In this document: positions 14,556 to 27,500 of the stretch, in pieces
Layout: every line of letters starts with the position of its first letter
How positions within the stretch are numbered: the first letter of the stretch is position 1
DNA from: Larimichthys crocea
Taxonomy: Eukaryota > Chordata > Actinopteri > Sciaenidae
NCBI RefSeq assembly: GCF_000972845.2
Contig: NC_040027.1
Span: 8,713,158 to 8,777,157, forward strand
Direction of reading: 5' to 3'
DNA length: 64,000 nucleotides
The notes under the pieces: generated by a model
Told to the model about the DNA's origin: nothing
Database searches by the model: none
The model's input: the letters and a program-made list of their open reading frames with translations, nothing else
Made by a program: the position numbers and the translations under genes

Positions 14556-14625
14556 TAAAGGATTAGTGTGTAGTGTGATTTAGTGGGAACCGAGCAATGC
14601 AGTCACAACCCTTGTCTGGCGATAA
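14556..14625. mobile_element. fragment of the same TIR element family
   Basis: The sequence tttaaaggattagtgtgtag, followed by gatttagtgggaaccgagca, resembles the other end of the aaaggtccagtg family. It is short and diverged. Confidence 0.45.
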
Positions 14626-16892
14626 AAAAAAAAAAAATACCAAAAAGCGTTTTAATGACTTTCATCTCGTGCAGCAGAAAAACTGCAATTAGTAACTTCA
14701 AGCCTGCTCTCAGTTCCACGTTAACGTGAAATGATTGTGAGTGATACTGTGGAGAGAAACTCATCGCAGATAATGGTTTTAAGAAAGCCCATTGTGCATC
14801 ATTAGCACTGATTTGCATCAAGAGTGCTCAGACAGAAGAGGAAACATACTGTGCATTAGTTTCATGCTTTTTTTATCATGGATGCATCCAGTGGGCTCAA
14901 GAACACAGAATGAATGTCTGCACTCGCTCATAAATTCCCATGGTTTTTAATACCCCAGCACAAGACAGCAACAAACACATCCAGCGCTTCACTTTCGTCA
15001 GCATTTTCTTTTGTTCTTAATGCATTCAGCCATTCTCTTAAAAAAAATTTAGAGTAAGGCTGGCTTATGCTTTATTCTAGCTCACATGCTGACAGGGTTT
15101 TTGCATGTGTATCCTCTGGAGACAGATCTCACTAGCTGGGAGGTGTTTTACAGGCTTTATAAGAGAACGGCTCTACCCTCCAGGGACCCTCAAACAGACA
15201 CAAATCACTTTGACATGTCTTTCCTCTTCCCTTTTATCATACAGGATACAGACATTTGGAGAAATGGCTGCACATAACATCATTCCCATAACGAGTAATG
15301 ACAGTGACGATAACCAGTCACACGTAAACATTATGTTGTCAATGAAAATGGGATTAAATGTACAGATTTTACTGTGGCAGTGGATTCCTGTTGAATTTCA
15401 ATTATTAGATATTGTTTGAACGAAAAAGAAAAATGCATTTGCAAAGTTTTTTGGTTCCCTTGGGTCCAGATTCAGTTCAGTTTTTTTGTATCATGCAGAG
15501 GCTGTATTCTAATACAGTAAATGTGGCACAAAATGCTTCTTGATCACCTCGGTGCAGGCGGCCCAGTAATACTGAAATCCTTTTCGAGGTTTGAACCAAC
15601 AAGAGAGATTAATGGAAAGAAACCAAGCTGTGAGCGGGGCCGGATACACCGCTGAGTGCTCCTAACGGGGTTTCGTAGTCCAATGGCGTTTTTATGTTAA
15701 CACTCTCTTCTTGACTGAGCTGTAACTTAAAGGGCTACTGGACTGTCGCAACAACCTTTCAGAAAATATTACATTTGTAATACTTCAGGCCTGCATGTAG
15801 GCAAAGAACCTCTCTCACTCGTGTTTTCTCTCGATCTCTTTATCTGGGTTTGTCTCTTTTGTCTGGTGTGATCTTAAACACATCTGTGATGCTGAAGGAA
15901 TCATGTTATCACACAGACTTCTTTCATAGCGAAGTTCACTCTCTCTGGTTTTCTCGTCTTAGTTTCCTCCATCCATGTTCCCTTTGGTCGTTTGTCATCG
16001 TGTCCGTAGAGGCTGCTCCGCCGGTTACACCGCACATTTGTTCAGCAGCTCCGGTTCTGGCACGACACCAGCTCCTCTCTCTGTCCGTCAGTATTCCCCC
16101 GTGAGCCCCGGACCTGGAAACCTCCACGCTTTGTGTCGGTACCAAAAACTCCTGTGGTACAAATGCTAACATTCCCCATGTGCTCTGAGCTCACAGCCCC
16201 CCGGCAGGATGGTGAATATCCTGAGCCAAGATTACCGACAGCAGCTATAATAAAAATAAAAAAACATTACTGTCCATCAGGAATGTCTGTAAATCCCGGA
16301 GAGTTGATGCAGAGGACATCGCAGGGAAAAAAACATTTTCTCCATAAAATGTCGGACCCATATTCATGATCTGTGCCACAACAAACATCTGACCACCACC
16401 ACAACCTGTCCTTTAATTTGCTTTAGGTAGCCCAATTAAAACCACGGCAGGAATCGAATCAATCTCACATTAATCTGGTTATAATTACAGGAATTATTTG
16501 AGAGCACTTAACAGCTAATGAACTCACTGATTGGAAGGTAAGCAGGCCAGTCGACTAGCTCGTCCATACTGTAGCTACTGGCATGTGTTGCTACCTTTAA
16601 CTAAGGAGGTCAGCTATGCTAATAAGCTACCTTCCAGGGTTTGTGTAGCGAAAGAGGCAAGGGCAAGCCTTAATTAGTATCCTCTTTTTACTAATTAGCA
16701 AGGAAAACAACACGTCTGTCACCTCGGAGGTTTCAAGTGGTTTGAGGTTCAGGCCTCTGGGACGTTTGCATGGACCGGTAAGAACTCCGGCGCTCTTTAG
16801 GTTGACCCTGTTGTTTTTCTTTTTCTCAATTTTCCTGAAACGCAGCAGATAAGTGATCTGTGAAAGTAAGCCTGACTAATTTACTGCGAGTG

Positions 16893-16894
<2 letters not shown>

Positions 16895-16927
<33 letters not shown>
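16895..16927. repeat. (GT)n microsatellite
   Basis: About 16 perfect GT units. Confidence 0.95.
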
Positions 16928-16928
<1 letters not shown>

Positions 16929-18239
16929 TCCGGAGGTGAACATTACACAGACACACGCATCGCTGCTCTTTTATTCTGCTTGATCTTTCACACCTTCCAC
17001 TCTGGTTACTAATTATGCAAAACTGATCGACTCCATCAGGGTTTCTCTGCAGAGGAGATGATGTGAATTCAATAGTGTTAAAGAGAGAAATGCTAACGAA
17101 CAAACTTGGCAAAGTAAAAAAAACAAAACACATCACTAACTAATATGTTTGAACAAATATGTGATTTGTACTTTGGATGCAGCTGCTGAAATCCTCTACC
17201 TCTGCTTCCTTGATAGACTTGAATTAGCATCTAACGGTCCGCCATTTGCATACTGTATGAGCTTGATTTTGAGTGACTTGTTTCTCATCACAAACTAAAA
17301 TGTTATTGCCTTGAAGTGGATGACCCTGATGAAGTATGATGCTTCATCAACCAGAGATGCAAAATGAATTACTTTTCTTCAATTTAGGCCCTTTTCAGGA
17401 TTTTTTTTTTTGATCATGAAGATGCACGGCAATGCAGCAAATAACTGCAGACATGCTGTCAGAGCTTTTCATTTTCTTGTCATCTCCGATCCCCCGCAGG
17501 GAGCACGGGAGAATACGAGACAATAAATGACTTTTTTGGTCATTTAGACGAGGGCGGCGATGAATTTATGTTGCTCAGTGAGTTGACAAATGTCTCCATG
17601 TGCCTTAGCTGCTTTAGTCTATTAGTTGTGATATGAGAAAATAAAGTGTAACACCACAGTGATGGCAAAGCCCAGAATTATGTGTCACAGTCAGTTTAAA
17701 TTTGGCTGCAGGGTGGGCAGCTGCTTAGAGAGCGTTGTGGAGCCGACTGTAACACTTCAGATTCAGGTGATGGTTGCAGTCGTGCTACTCGTTCCTTACA
17801 TGAGTATCTCCATTTTGCGCCAACTTTACTTAACATAATACGAGAGAGGAATATTTTCTATGCCACATTTATTTGACAACTCTACCTGCTATTCACTTTG
17901 CACAGTTGAATGAATATTAAAAACATTTTCAGTATGAAACATTAAACCCACACAGGCTTAAAATGTGTCTCTCAGAATTCACTAGTTAGAGTGGTTCAGA
18001 GCATCAACATATAAACTCGAGGCACTTCTCTACTACACCTCGGTATGAGTATTCTGTTTCAAACACTCATGTTTCCACCAAAAGACTACAGTAAATACAC
18101 ATATTTTGCTGTTTACCTTAATCACAGAAAACTACATTGGCTACAAACACATTGAAATTGAATAAAACAATTCAGTATCATCAAATGAACACTGCTGCTT
18201 TCAGGCATAATGTCATTTACTTTTTAGATTTCAGCCATA

Positions 18240-18735
18240 TGATTTGTTTTAGTCTAATTGTAGGTGCGATCTGAGCCACCTCCAGCCAGCAAGACGAATG
18301 AGATGGTGACCGACTTCCTCAGACCAGACTGGTGATTGGATATATCGAGATGGTGGGTGCATCCAAATACCTGGGTCTTCGCCTCAACAACAAACTGGAC
18401 TCCGTTAAAAACCTATGACACTGTGGTGACATCTGCAGTCATCTGCTGGGTAGGGGGATGCACGGAGAGAGACAAGACATCCATCATGAACTCCTCTCAC
18501 CTCCTGCATGAGACTGTGGTGGGCCTAAGCAGCTCCCTCAGCAACAGACTGATACTCCCACCATGTAAGAAGGAGATCTACCACAGCTCCTTCATTCCAA
18601 CGGCCGTCAGACTCTTTAACACCAGCACGACTTTGTTCACAAGTAAAAAAATATACAGAAAAAGTCCCAATTTATTATTTACCCCGTGTATATGAGCTAC
18701 TGTGACAAGTGAATTTCCCCCGGTGTGTGATTTTT
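18240..18735 (+). mobile_element. non-LTR retrotransposon remnant (RT C-terminus and 3' end)
   Basis: In mixed frames the plus strand encodes MVGASKYLGLRLNNKLD, then TSAVICWVGGC, then YHSSFIPTAVRLFNTS. These are hallmarks of the C-terminal part of fish CR1/Rex/RTE-like reverse transcriptases. It ends with gtgacaagtgaatttccccc at 18700-18720, the standard 3' tail of this group. Frames are broken and the 5' end is missing. The exact clade is uncertain. Confidence 0.8.
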
Positions 18736-19343
18736 TTTGGATGGAAATGTTGCTTCAAAATTATTCACCAGTTTTAGTAATCACCAACTTTGTTTGCCTG
18801 CAGGTTGAAGCTGAGCAGGTAGTGTCATTTTAACAGATAACAGCTGCCTGCTGGAGTGGAAACAGGGTCGATGGGACTATGAATGCAGCGCTCGCGCAAT
18901 TAAGTATTTTTACGTTATGATTTTGCTACTTTTATAAAACATTAATACTTCTTTCAGTGCTGACTACTGTGTGTGAAAGATTTCTGCTAAACCCGAGTCC
19001 TCTCAGTTTATTCTCTCCTTCTGAAATGAGGCATCGATTTACTGTTTGCAAATACTTTCTAAAAAGCAACAAGGATTTTTTTTTTGTATATTTTTTTTGG
19101 AGCATACTCACCAATTCCCCACTCAGCGTTAACCACATAAAACACTGGCTTTAGAGCAGGAGATAAAACTCATCTGTGTTAGAAGTGGTCTCCCATGCCC
19201 CGATTAAATGGAACAGATCTATTGCTCCAGCTTGTAAATAGAATAAATAATCGCATGGGGATTCATATAGATTCTGTAAATGATGCAAGAATGAGAGCTG
19301 CAGATTAGAAAATTAAAAGAAATGTTGCCCGACTCCTTTGTGA

Positions 19344-19376
19344 ACTTCTGTTGAACGTGGAGTGTTCAACAGAAGT
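19344..19376. repeat. perfect 13-base hairpin
   Basis: The sequence acttctgttgaac is followed, after a 7-base spacer, by its exact reverse complement. The outer cgggc/gcccg bases also pair when a 10-base bulge is skipped. Confidence 0.8.
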
Positions 19377-19939
19377 CGGGCAGCAAAGTAAAATGGCATG
19401 TTTTACAATAGTACATTCTGTACAATAATTAGACCCCACAGGACCAATTCGGAGGTTACTGAGAGGGCCTCTTAATCTTAACATGTAAAGGTAAATCATA
19501 ATAAACACTGTTCAGAGCCTGGCTTTAATAGAGATTAAATATATTTTATGCTTTGCCTATTTGTTTTCTCTTTCTTTGCATGCCCATACCATTTTATTCT
19601 GAGAAGGGAACAGCATGTTTGAACAACAGAGGTGGAACGGAGCACAGTTAATCGAGCACTATAATTTTAGTAAAACATTGAGGTACTTATACCGTATTTC
19701 ACTTCTCTGCATGGGCTTTACAGACTCCTGAGAAAAATATCCATTGGTGTTTAAGCCAGAAGAATTAGAAACACCACCTCGAAATGGTGCCCATTAATTT
19801 TAAAGGCGTGCAAGGAGTTGATTGAAACAAAAACAGTTATAGGCGTCGGCCCGATGTGTAGGTTTAATGGGGCGCTATTTACATACGGCAAACATAGCCA
19901 CAGTACAATCTTGATATGATTGTTTGTCTCGATGTGTAA

Positions 19940-20046
19940 GCCCTGTGATGAACTGGTGACTCTCGGCCCAATGCCAGCTGGGATTGGCTCCAGCCCTCCG
20001 CGACCCTGATAAGAATAAATGGATATGGAAAATGGATGGATGGATT
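19940..20046 (+). repeat. fish GGCGGCACGGTGG-type repeat, 3' end
   Basis: The sequence ccctgtgatgaactggtgac, then ccagctgggattggctccag and a run of ggatggatggatt at the end, is the usual 3' end and short ATGG tail of this family. It is a 5'-truncated copy. Confidence 0.75.
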
Positions 20047-20626
20047 AGGACATGTTGACAAGTGAACACAATGTAAACAAAATCGAGGCGAATTAACTGC
20101 AGGAAAAAGATGGAACTTACATTCTTTCCACAGTGTCGGGGAAAAAAAACAACCCAAATTGGAACGTAGAGCAAGACCAAATGAGAGTGAGGATCTGAGC
20201 AGAATATCTGTGAAATACATTTAAGGGAGAAATTCACTCAAATAGCATGTTTATATTCCTGTAGCAGAGGTACCAGAGCACTGTACTGAACTGTGGCTCT
20301 GCATGAATGTGTAAGAAATAGTCAGCATGTTTTATTCATACCCCCATACCACATTCCCTCAATCTGATGCGGGCGAAAAAGTACATAGACAAAATAAGTT
20401 CATACCCTGAAGCCTGATGATGATGCCAGTAATGTTAATTTACTGGCATAAGATCTTAACTGAGGCAAGATGTAAAAAATGTCTTAAATGAGTCTAAATT
20501 GATGGTTACCTCGGTTTCTGGCCGTCACCCAAAAGCATCGCTGTGGAACCAACCAAGTTACCAATCCTACCTCCTATATGCTGCCGTGGATTTGCTGAAT
20601 GTTTGACAAACCAAAAACACAAGTGC

Positions 20627-23600
20627 TACTACTACTATTCACTGGGAATAATTTAGCTTTTTTTCCCAATGTAGAAAGTTCCTTACTGCAGAAAAAAATG
20701 TAGGGAGGAGGACAGAGTGAGTGGTTCGGCTTTGAAGCACTGGATTTGACACTGAAGACCAGGGTTTGTGTCCTGGAATCAGCATGTTGTTAGGTGAGGA
20801 TCACTATTTTGGTTCAACACGTTGTCGTACATACAGCAACAAAACATGTGTTCCAGCCAAGCCGATGTTATGCCCCTATCAGCAGGACTTTTATTTGTCA
20901 AGACCTTTCTCAAGAGTGTTTCAAGCTCAAAGTTTTTTGAGTTATTTGAGGTGACACAAAAAGAAAAACTTCCTTCATGGTCAAGTTTGGTAGAACATGA
21001 CTGTAATGGGCTCTGGGGTCAATTCTGATGCTTCGTTCCTCACTTCACCCTTCCACCCCTCTTTAAAAAAATGGTGCACTCGAAATCTACGTGCAAAAGC
21101 TGACAAAGTTGTGGAAGTCAGTGTGAAAGATGTGAATTGCTGCAGAGGTAAAATTGTGCATGAATTCACTTAGAAAACAGAGATGGGAATCCTGAATATA
21201 ATCAGGTATAATCAAACAATGTGTAAGGACAATGGTGCGAGATCATTCAGTGTGTTCAGTCTAGACATCAAACTTTCTCAAATTTCTCATTTGTCTGAAT
21301 ACGCCATTACACGAGCTTCACCCAGTGATTTGTGTTTCTTAAGCTGTCGTAGATATAAAAAAAAAAAACGTTTTACTATAGTGAATGACGAATATGTCCC
21401 ATTAAATCTTTCCAAGTTCAAGAAAATGTAATTTGGACCGCATAATGTTTCTCAGAAACAAATTCATTTTGCAATTAGTAGTAAATGAATAGAGTTTTTA
21501 GTAGGGGGGGGTTGAAATCACTCATTGAGTGCATGACGATATTCTCAAAGCAAGAGCAGACAATGTCAGGAACTTATTTCATACTTGAACTCTCCTCTCC
21601 CTCTCCCTCTCTTTTCCTTTGTCTCAGTCTAGCTTCTCCGTGCTGCTGGCTGTAATGCGGACTGTCAATGAAAAATATAAAATTGTTGGAGGCCATTACT
21701 TCCAAGTCATTAGTTAAAGGTGGGTGGACTGTGCAGTCTCATGAAATCATCTTTGCTGCTCTTCAAGTCGTTCTCCTTGCCGGGGAATGGGTCACTGCAG
21801 CACAGTTGTGAGTGCGCCGATGCATAGTAGATGAGCGTGATGCATAGCAGAGCTATATGAAATTGAAGAATAGGGTCGGTACGTGTAGCAGTGAGAAGCT
21901 GTGAAAATAGGTCACTTAGACGGAACAATATTATACTAAATTTTAATCTAGTGCAAGTACGAAAAACGCCTATCTTGAATTAAAATAGGTGAACCTTAGC
22001 CCGTTCCATAAAAAAAGATCATTCATTTAAGAAAAATATCATCTTTACTACTGGATAATTCAGGCTATCATCACCATCAATATGGTTCAGGCTGATTCAT
22101 TATGAAATATATTAAATTTCCCCCTTTGTGTCTCACCACTATTATACAATATCCGACAAAGCTTTTGTGAACTGAACTGACTTTAAACAGGTAATATGTC
22201 AGTGGTAACCATTTCTCAAAATTAAATTTTCCAAAAAAAATGATGGTGTGTGAATGTTTACAAGTAGAAAAATTGCTATTTCTAAACTAGTATCCATGTC
22301 TAGAAGCACATTCCACCCTATGGTTTATTAACCGTGACAGGAAACACAGAAAATGATTTTTGTATAAACCGATGCTGTTAATTTAAACTTCACACTTGTG
22401 TGGTGGTTTAATACATTGTATTGCACTGCATTAGTTTTTAAAGTCCTTCCTCCGAACTTCCCTAAATACCATTTTTAATGTGCAATGAGTGAACGTCAGA
22501 GCGTGCACAGGTAGTCCAGCCAATCATTTCATTAGGAAATAGTCGGATATGTTACCACAGGCCTGAAACACCCAGAGAAATTCATTTTTCCCTATTTTTT
22601 TTTAAGAGCATCATGATTTGCAATTGTTTCGGGATGTGAAGATAATTTCAGACAAATAAAGCTTCTGAAATACATCACGTACCCTTGTCTTTTTTTTTAT
22701 TTGTTTATTTTCATATTGAATTGTTTTTCATTAGAAGTGCATTTACCACTGCTACATTAAAAACAAATCACAATAAAAGGAGCAAATTGAAAAAGGTATA
22801 TTGCATTTCAGCGTTCTCTGGCCGACAGCAGCAGCATAGACAGGCCAATAATAAATGCAAAGCAATCTCATTAGTTGGAGTAGGTTTTAGAGAAGGTGCC
22901 GCTTTTCCTTAAAAAAAAAAAAAAGACACCCATCGATGCCAACATGAAAAAATAATCAACCGTCAAAACAGACAAACACCTTTTACGTTTCCCGTTTAGA
23001 GCGACAGTAGGCTCTGACTACTGACTGTATTTAGGGGTATTTACTTTTGGCTATTGTAGTCTTAAGAGGCTTCACACTTCTCAGCAGAATTCTCAGTTAG
23101 AGTTGAAAGCTGAGCTAATTAGGGCTTATTGTTAGTTGGCTTACTTAGTTTATAAATTATAGCTGGATTAATGGGCGGATAAGCTAATGTTCCCTAAAGT
23201 ACATCCAGCTTGTCTGGCCTGGAGGGCTTCATTCCTTTAAGTTAAACTTCCAATATCCTATTTGTATAGCTTCTTACTCACTAAAATAATGTTGGAGATA
23301 TTGGAACTTGGTGATATTGATTGAAATTTGTCCAGTGATGCAACAATAATGAAGTCAACAATTCATCCGGATTCATTGGAGGTACAAACAAACGGGTAGC
23401 GTGTCTGTGATGCAATAATTCCTCACTGCGCATAAAAACAGTGAGTTGCAAAACTTCGGCAAGTACAGTACTCACATGTCCGTTACTTTGGGTAAATGTT
23501 ACTGATCACACTAGTTTAGGGTTCTAATTGTTTGCCTTTATTTTCAGTTTGACTAATCCCGCTTTCATTTACAATCTGTCTTATAGTCTTGAAAGTTGTT

Positions 23601-24389
23601 GGATCTACTGAGATCTCCAACAAATTACTGCGCTTCTATCATATGGAAAGAGCAAATGATGTAAGCTGCATAAATAAATCCAACTTCTAATCAGCCACGG
23701 TTTTGGGGGGTTTCTTTTTTTTTTTTTTTTTTTTCCCCCCCTTTTTTTTTAACAACCACAACACACACACAAGTGGGCCTTTATTGAACATTTTGTGGTT
23801 GGTGGTTGTGGGGGGAAACCCCCTTTGTGGTAGGGATTTTTTTGGAAAAAACCACTCCCCCAAAACACAACCACAACAAAACAACTAAACCCCAAACAAA
23901 ATTACCAACACCCAAAAACCAACAAACACCCCCCTTCCTTTTGTACCAATGGGGAACCCCAGTTTTGGTTGTGTGGGGGTGGGTGGTGGGGGGGGGTGTC
24001 GGGTTTTTTTGGTGTTTTCGGGGGCAAAAGGTGGGTCATTTGGGGTGGTGGGGTTTTTTTGTTTTTTTTTTTTTTTTTTTTTTTTTTTTCCTCCCTAGCC
24101 AACTTGGGCCGATCCATGTCCACCAGGGCAATCAACTTAAGGTTCAACAGGTCTAATATATTGCTAACGTGTGGCACCTGAACCCTATTAACCCTGTTCG
24201 GTATGTGCAAATGTAATGAAATAGGAGAAGTGTACGGGTCACTTAAACCCCAAACTTTGTAGACATGTATATACGCCGAGGAAGGAATGAGCCCTTACCA
24301 TTGACATAACCTAATAATACTACAGTCATTTACAATTATGAAACGCCACCGACCTTACGAGCCACATAACTGCGCCACCTCGCGTTTCC
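20627..24389 (+). repeat. long direct duplication, copy 1 (left of gap)
   Basis: From the ctactactactattcactggg start, this block matches 24561-28075 almost base for base over more than 3 kb, in the same order and orientation. Differences are mostly single-base indels and homopolymer length changes, plus a few patches (for example 21808-21890). Near its right end about 80 bases of the other copy are replaced by a homopolymer-rich block (23703-24090). After that the match resumes to the N gap. It has no coding content. It most likely reflects an assembly artefact or two haplotypes placed in tandem. Confidence 0.95.
23703..24090. other. homopolymer-rich low-quality block
   Basis: The stretch consists almost wholly of long runs of T, G, C and A, with very few mixed words; one T run near 24062-24089 is almost 30 bases. 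It replaces about 80 normal bases present in the other copy (27705-27785). This looks like erroneous consensus at a contig end rather than genomic DNA. Open frames across it are translations of homopolymers and should be ignored. Confidence 0.85.
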
Positions 24390-24399
24390 NNNNNNNNNN
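24390..24399. other. assembly gap (10 N)
   Basis: Ten unknown bases sit exactly between the two duplicated blocks. A placeholder of fixed small size is usual where a scaffolder joins contigs that should overlap. Confidence 0.98.
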
Positions 24400-24560
24400 G
24401 AGTACCATCTCCTTTTATGGCTAATTCCTTAACTAACTGTTGCAAAGGAAGGAAGAAATACAAATAGAATGAAAAACAAGTGGAAATTTAGAAAAAAGAG
24501 ACACGAAGGTGAGGAGAGACTCTAGCAGGCAGCTGCCCGAGACAGCGCCGGAAGTACATA
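24400..24560. other. unmatched sequence just right of the gap
   Basis: About 160 bases between the gap and copy 2 do not match the sequence preceding copy 1. They may be a contig-end remnant. Nothing is recognised in them. Confidence 0.6.
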
Positions 24561-27500
24561 CGACTACTACTACTATTCACTGGGAATAATTTAGTTTTTT
24601 TCCAATGTAGGAAGTTCCTATACTGCAGAAAAACTGTAGGGAGGAGGACAGAGTGAGTGGTGAGGCTTAAGAAGCACTGGACTTGACACTGAAGACCACG
24701 GTTTGTGTCCTGGAATCAGCATGTTGTTAGGTGAGGATCACTATTTTGGTTCAACGCGTTGTCGTACATACAGCAACAAAACAGGTTGTTCCAGCCAAGC
24801 CGATGTAATGCCCCTATCAGCAGGACTTTTATTTTGTCAAGACCTTTTCTCAAGAGTGTTTCAAGCTCAAAGTTTTTTGAGTTAGTTTGAGGTGACACAA
24901 AAAGAAAAACTTCCTTCATGGTCAAGTTGGTAGAACATGTACTGTAATGGTCTCTGGGGTCAAATTCAGATGCTTCGTTCCTCACTTCACCCTTCCACCC
25001 CTCTTTAAAAAGGTGCACTCGAAATCTACGTGCAAAAGCCGACAAAGTTGATGGAAGTCAGTGCGAACAGATGTGAATCTGCTGCAGAGGTAAAGATGTG
25101 TGCATGAATTCACTTTAGAAAACAGAGATGAGGAATCCCGAATATAAATCAGGATATAATCAAACAATATGTAAGGACAATGGTGCAGAGATCATTCAGT
25201 GTGTTTCAAACAGTCTAGACATCAAACTTTCTCAAATTTTCTCATTTTGTCTGAATACGCCATTACACGAGCTTTACCCAGTGATTTGTGTTTCTTAAGC
25301 TGTCGTAGATATAAAACAAAAACAACGTTTTACTGATAGTGAATGACGGATATGTCCAATATAAATCTTTCCAAGTTCAAGAAAATGTAATTTGGACAGC
25401 ATAATGTTTCTCAGAAACAAATTCATTTAGCAAATTAGTAGTAAATGAATAGAGTTTTTAGTAGGGGGGGGGTTGAAATCACTCATTGAGTGCATGACGA
25501 TTATTCTAAGACAAGAGCAGACAATGTCAGGAACTTATTTCATACTTGAACTCTCCTCTCTCTCCCTCTCTCTCTTTTCCTTTGTCTCAGTCTAGCTTCT
25601 CTGATGCTGCTGGCTGTAATGCGGACTGTCAATGAAAAATATAAAATTGTTGGAGGCCATTACTTCCAAGTCATTAGTTAAAGGTGGGTGGACTGTGCAG
25701 TCTCATGAAATCATCTTTGCTGCTCTTCAAGTCGTTCTCCTTGCCGGGGAATGGGTCACTGCAGCACAGTTGTGAGTGATTGCCTCGCAAGACAACTGCG
25801 CTCTGATATGAATTAGTATGAATAGGCAATAGAGGCGGTACGTGCGGCAGTGAGAAAAGCTGTGAAATAGGTCACTTAGACGGAACAATATTATACTAAA
25901 TTTTAATCTAGTGCAAGTACGAAAAACGCCTATCTTGAATTAAAATAAAGGTGAACCTTAGCCCGTTCCATAAAAAAAGATCATTCATATTAAGAAAAAT
26001 ATCATCTGTACTACTGGAATAATTCAGGCTATTCATCACCATCAATATTGGGTTCAAGGCTGATTCATTATGAAATATATTAAATTTCCCCCTTTAGTGT
26101 CTCACCACTATTATACAATATCCGACAAAGCTTTCGTGAACTGAACTGACTTTAAACAGGTGATATGTCAGTGGTAACCATTTCTCAAAATTAAAACATG
26201 TTTTCCAAAAAAAAAATGATGGTGGTGAGAATGTTTACAAGTAGAAAAACTAATATTTCTAAACTAGTATCCATGTCTAGAAGCACATTGTATAAGCAGG
26301 ATGTGATGGAGCATCCACCATACTGGTTTATTAACCGTGACAGGAACATAGAAAATGATTTTGGTAAACCGATGCTGTTAATTTAAACTTCACACTTGGT
26401 GGTGGTTTAATACATTTGTTATGCACTGCATTAGATTTTTAAAGTCTTTCCTCCGAACTTCCCTAAAACACATTTTTAATGTGCAATGAGTGAACGTCAG
26501 AGCGTGCACAGGTAGTCCAGCCAATCATTTCATTAGGAAATAGTCGGATAGGTTAACCACAGGCCTGAAACACCCAGAGAAATTCATTTTTTCCCTATTT
26601 TTTTTCAAGAGCATTATGATTTGCAATTGTTTCTGGGATGTGAAGATAATTTCAGACAAATAAAGCTTCTGAAATACATCACGTACCCTTGTCTTTTTTT
26701 ATTATTTGTTTATTTTCATATTGAATTGTTTTTCATTAGAAGTGCATTTACCATGCTACATTAAAATCAAATCACAATAAAGGGAGCAAATTGAAAAAGG
26801 TATATTGCATTTCAGCGTTCTCCGGCAGGCAGCAGCAGCATAGACAGGCCAATAATAAATGCAAAGCAATCTCATTAGTTGGAGCAGGTTTTAGAGAAGG
26901 TGCAGCTTTTCCTTAAAAAAAAAAAAAGACACACCGTCGATGCCAACATGAAAAATAATCAACCGTCAAAACAGACAAACACCTTTCACTGTTTCCCGGT
27001 TAGAGGGACAGTAGGCTCTGACTACTGACTGTATTTAGGGGTATTTACTTTTGGCTATGTGTAGTCTTAAGAGGCTTCACACTTCTCAGCAGAATTCTCA
27101 GTTAGAGTTGACAGCTAAGCTAATTAGGGCTTATTGTTAGTTGGCTACTATTAGTTTATAATTAATAGCTGGATTAATGGAGCGGATAAGTTAATGATGT
27201 CCATAAAGTACATCCAGCTTGTCTGGCCTGGAGGGCTTCATTCCTTTAAGTTAAACTTCCAATTATCTTATTTGTATAGCTTCTTACTTACTAAAATAAT
27301 GTTGGAGATATTGGAACTTGGTGATATTGATTGAAATTTGTCCAGTGATGCAACAATAATGAACGATCTAACAATTAATCTGGATTCATTTGGAGGTACA
27401 AACAAACGGTAGCGTGTCTGTGATGCAAATAATTCCTCACTGCGCAGAAAAACAGTGAGTTTGCAAAACTTCGGCAAGTACGGTACATCAAATGTCCGTC

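Larger units (their letters stand above)
13856..18239. other. intergenic, no gene seen
   Basis: Holds the TIR element fragment near 14556 and the GT microsatellite at 16895-16927. No supported gene. Confidence 0.6.
18736..20626. other. intergenic, no gene seen
   Basis: Holds the hairpin near 19344 and the repeat 3' end at 19940-20046. The open minus-strand frames of about 120 codons at 19875-20237 run through that repeat and are not genes. Confidence 0.6.

Noticed and set aside
19875..20237. Two overlapping minus-strand frames of 113 and 120 codons
   Set aside because: They run across the 3' end of an interspersed repeat and share no features with known proteins.
23703..24210. Several open frames of 60 to 116 codons on both strands
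   Set aside because: They are translations of homopolymer runs in a low-quality block beside an assembly gap.
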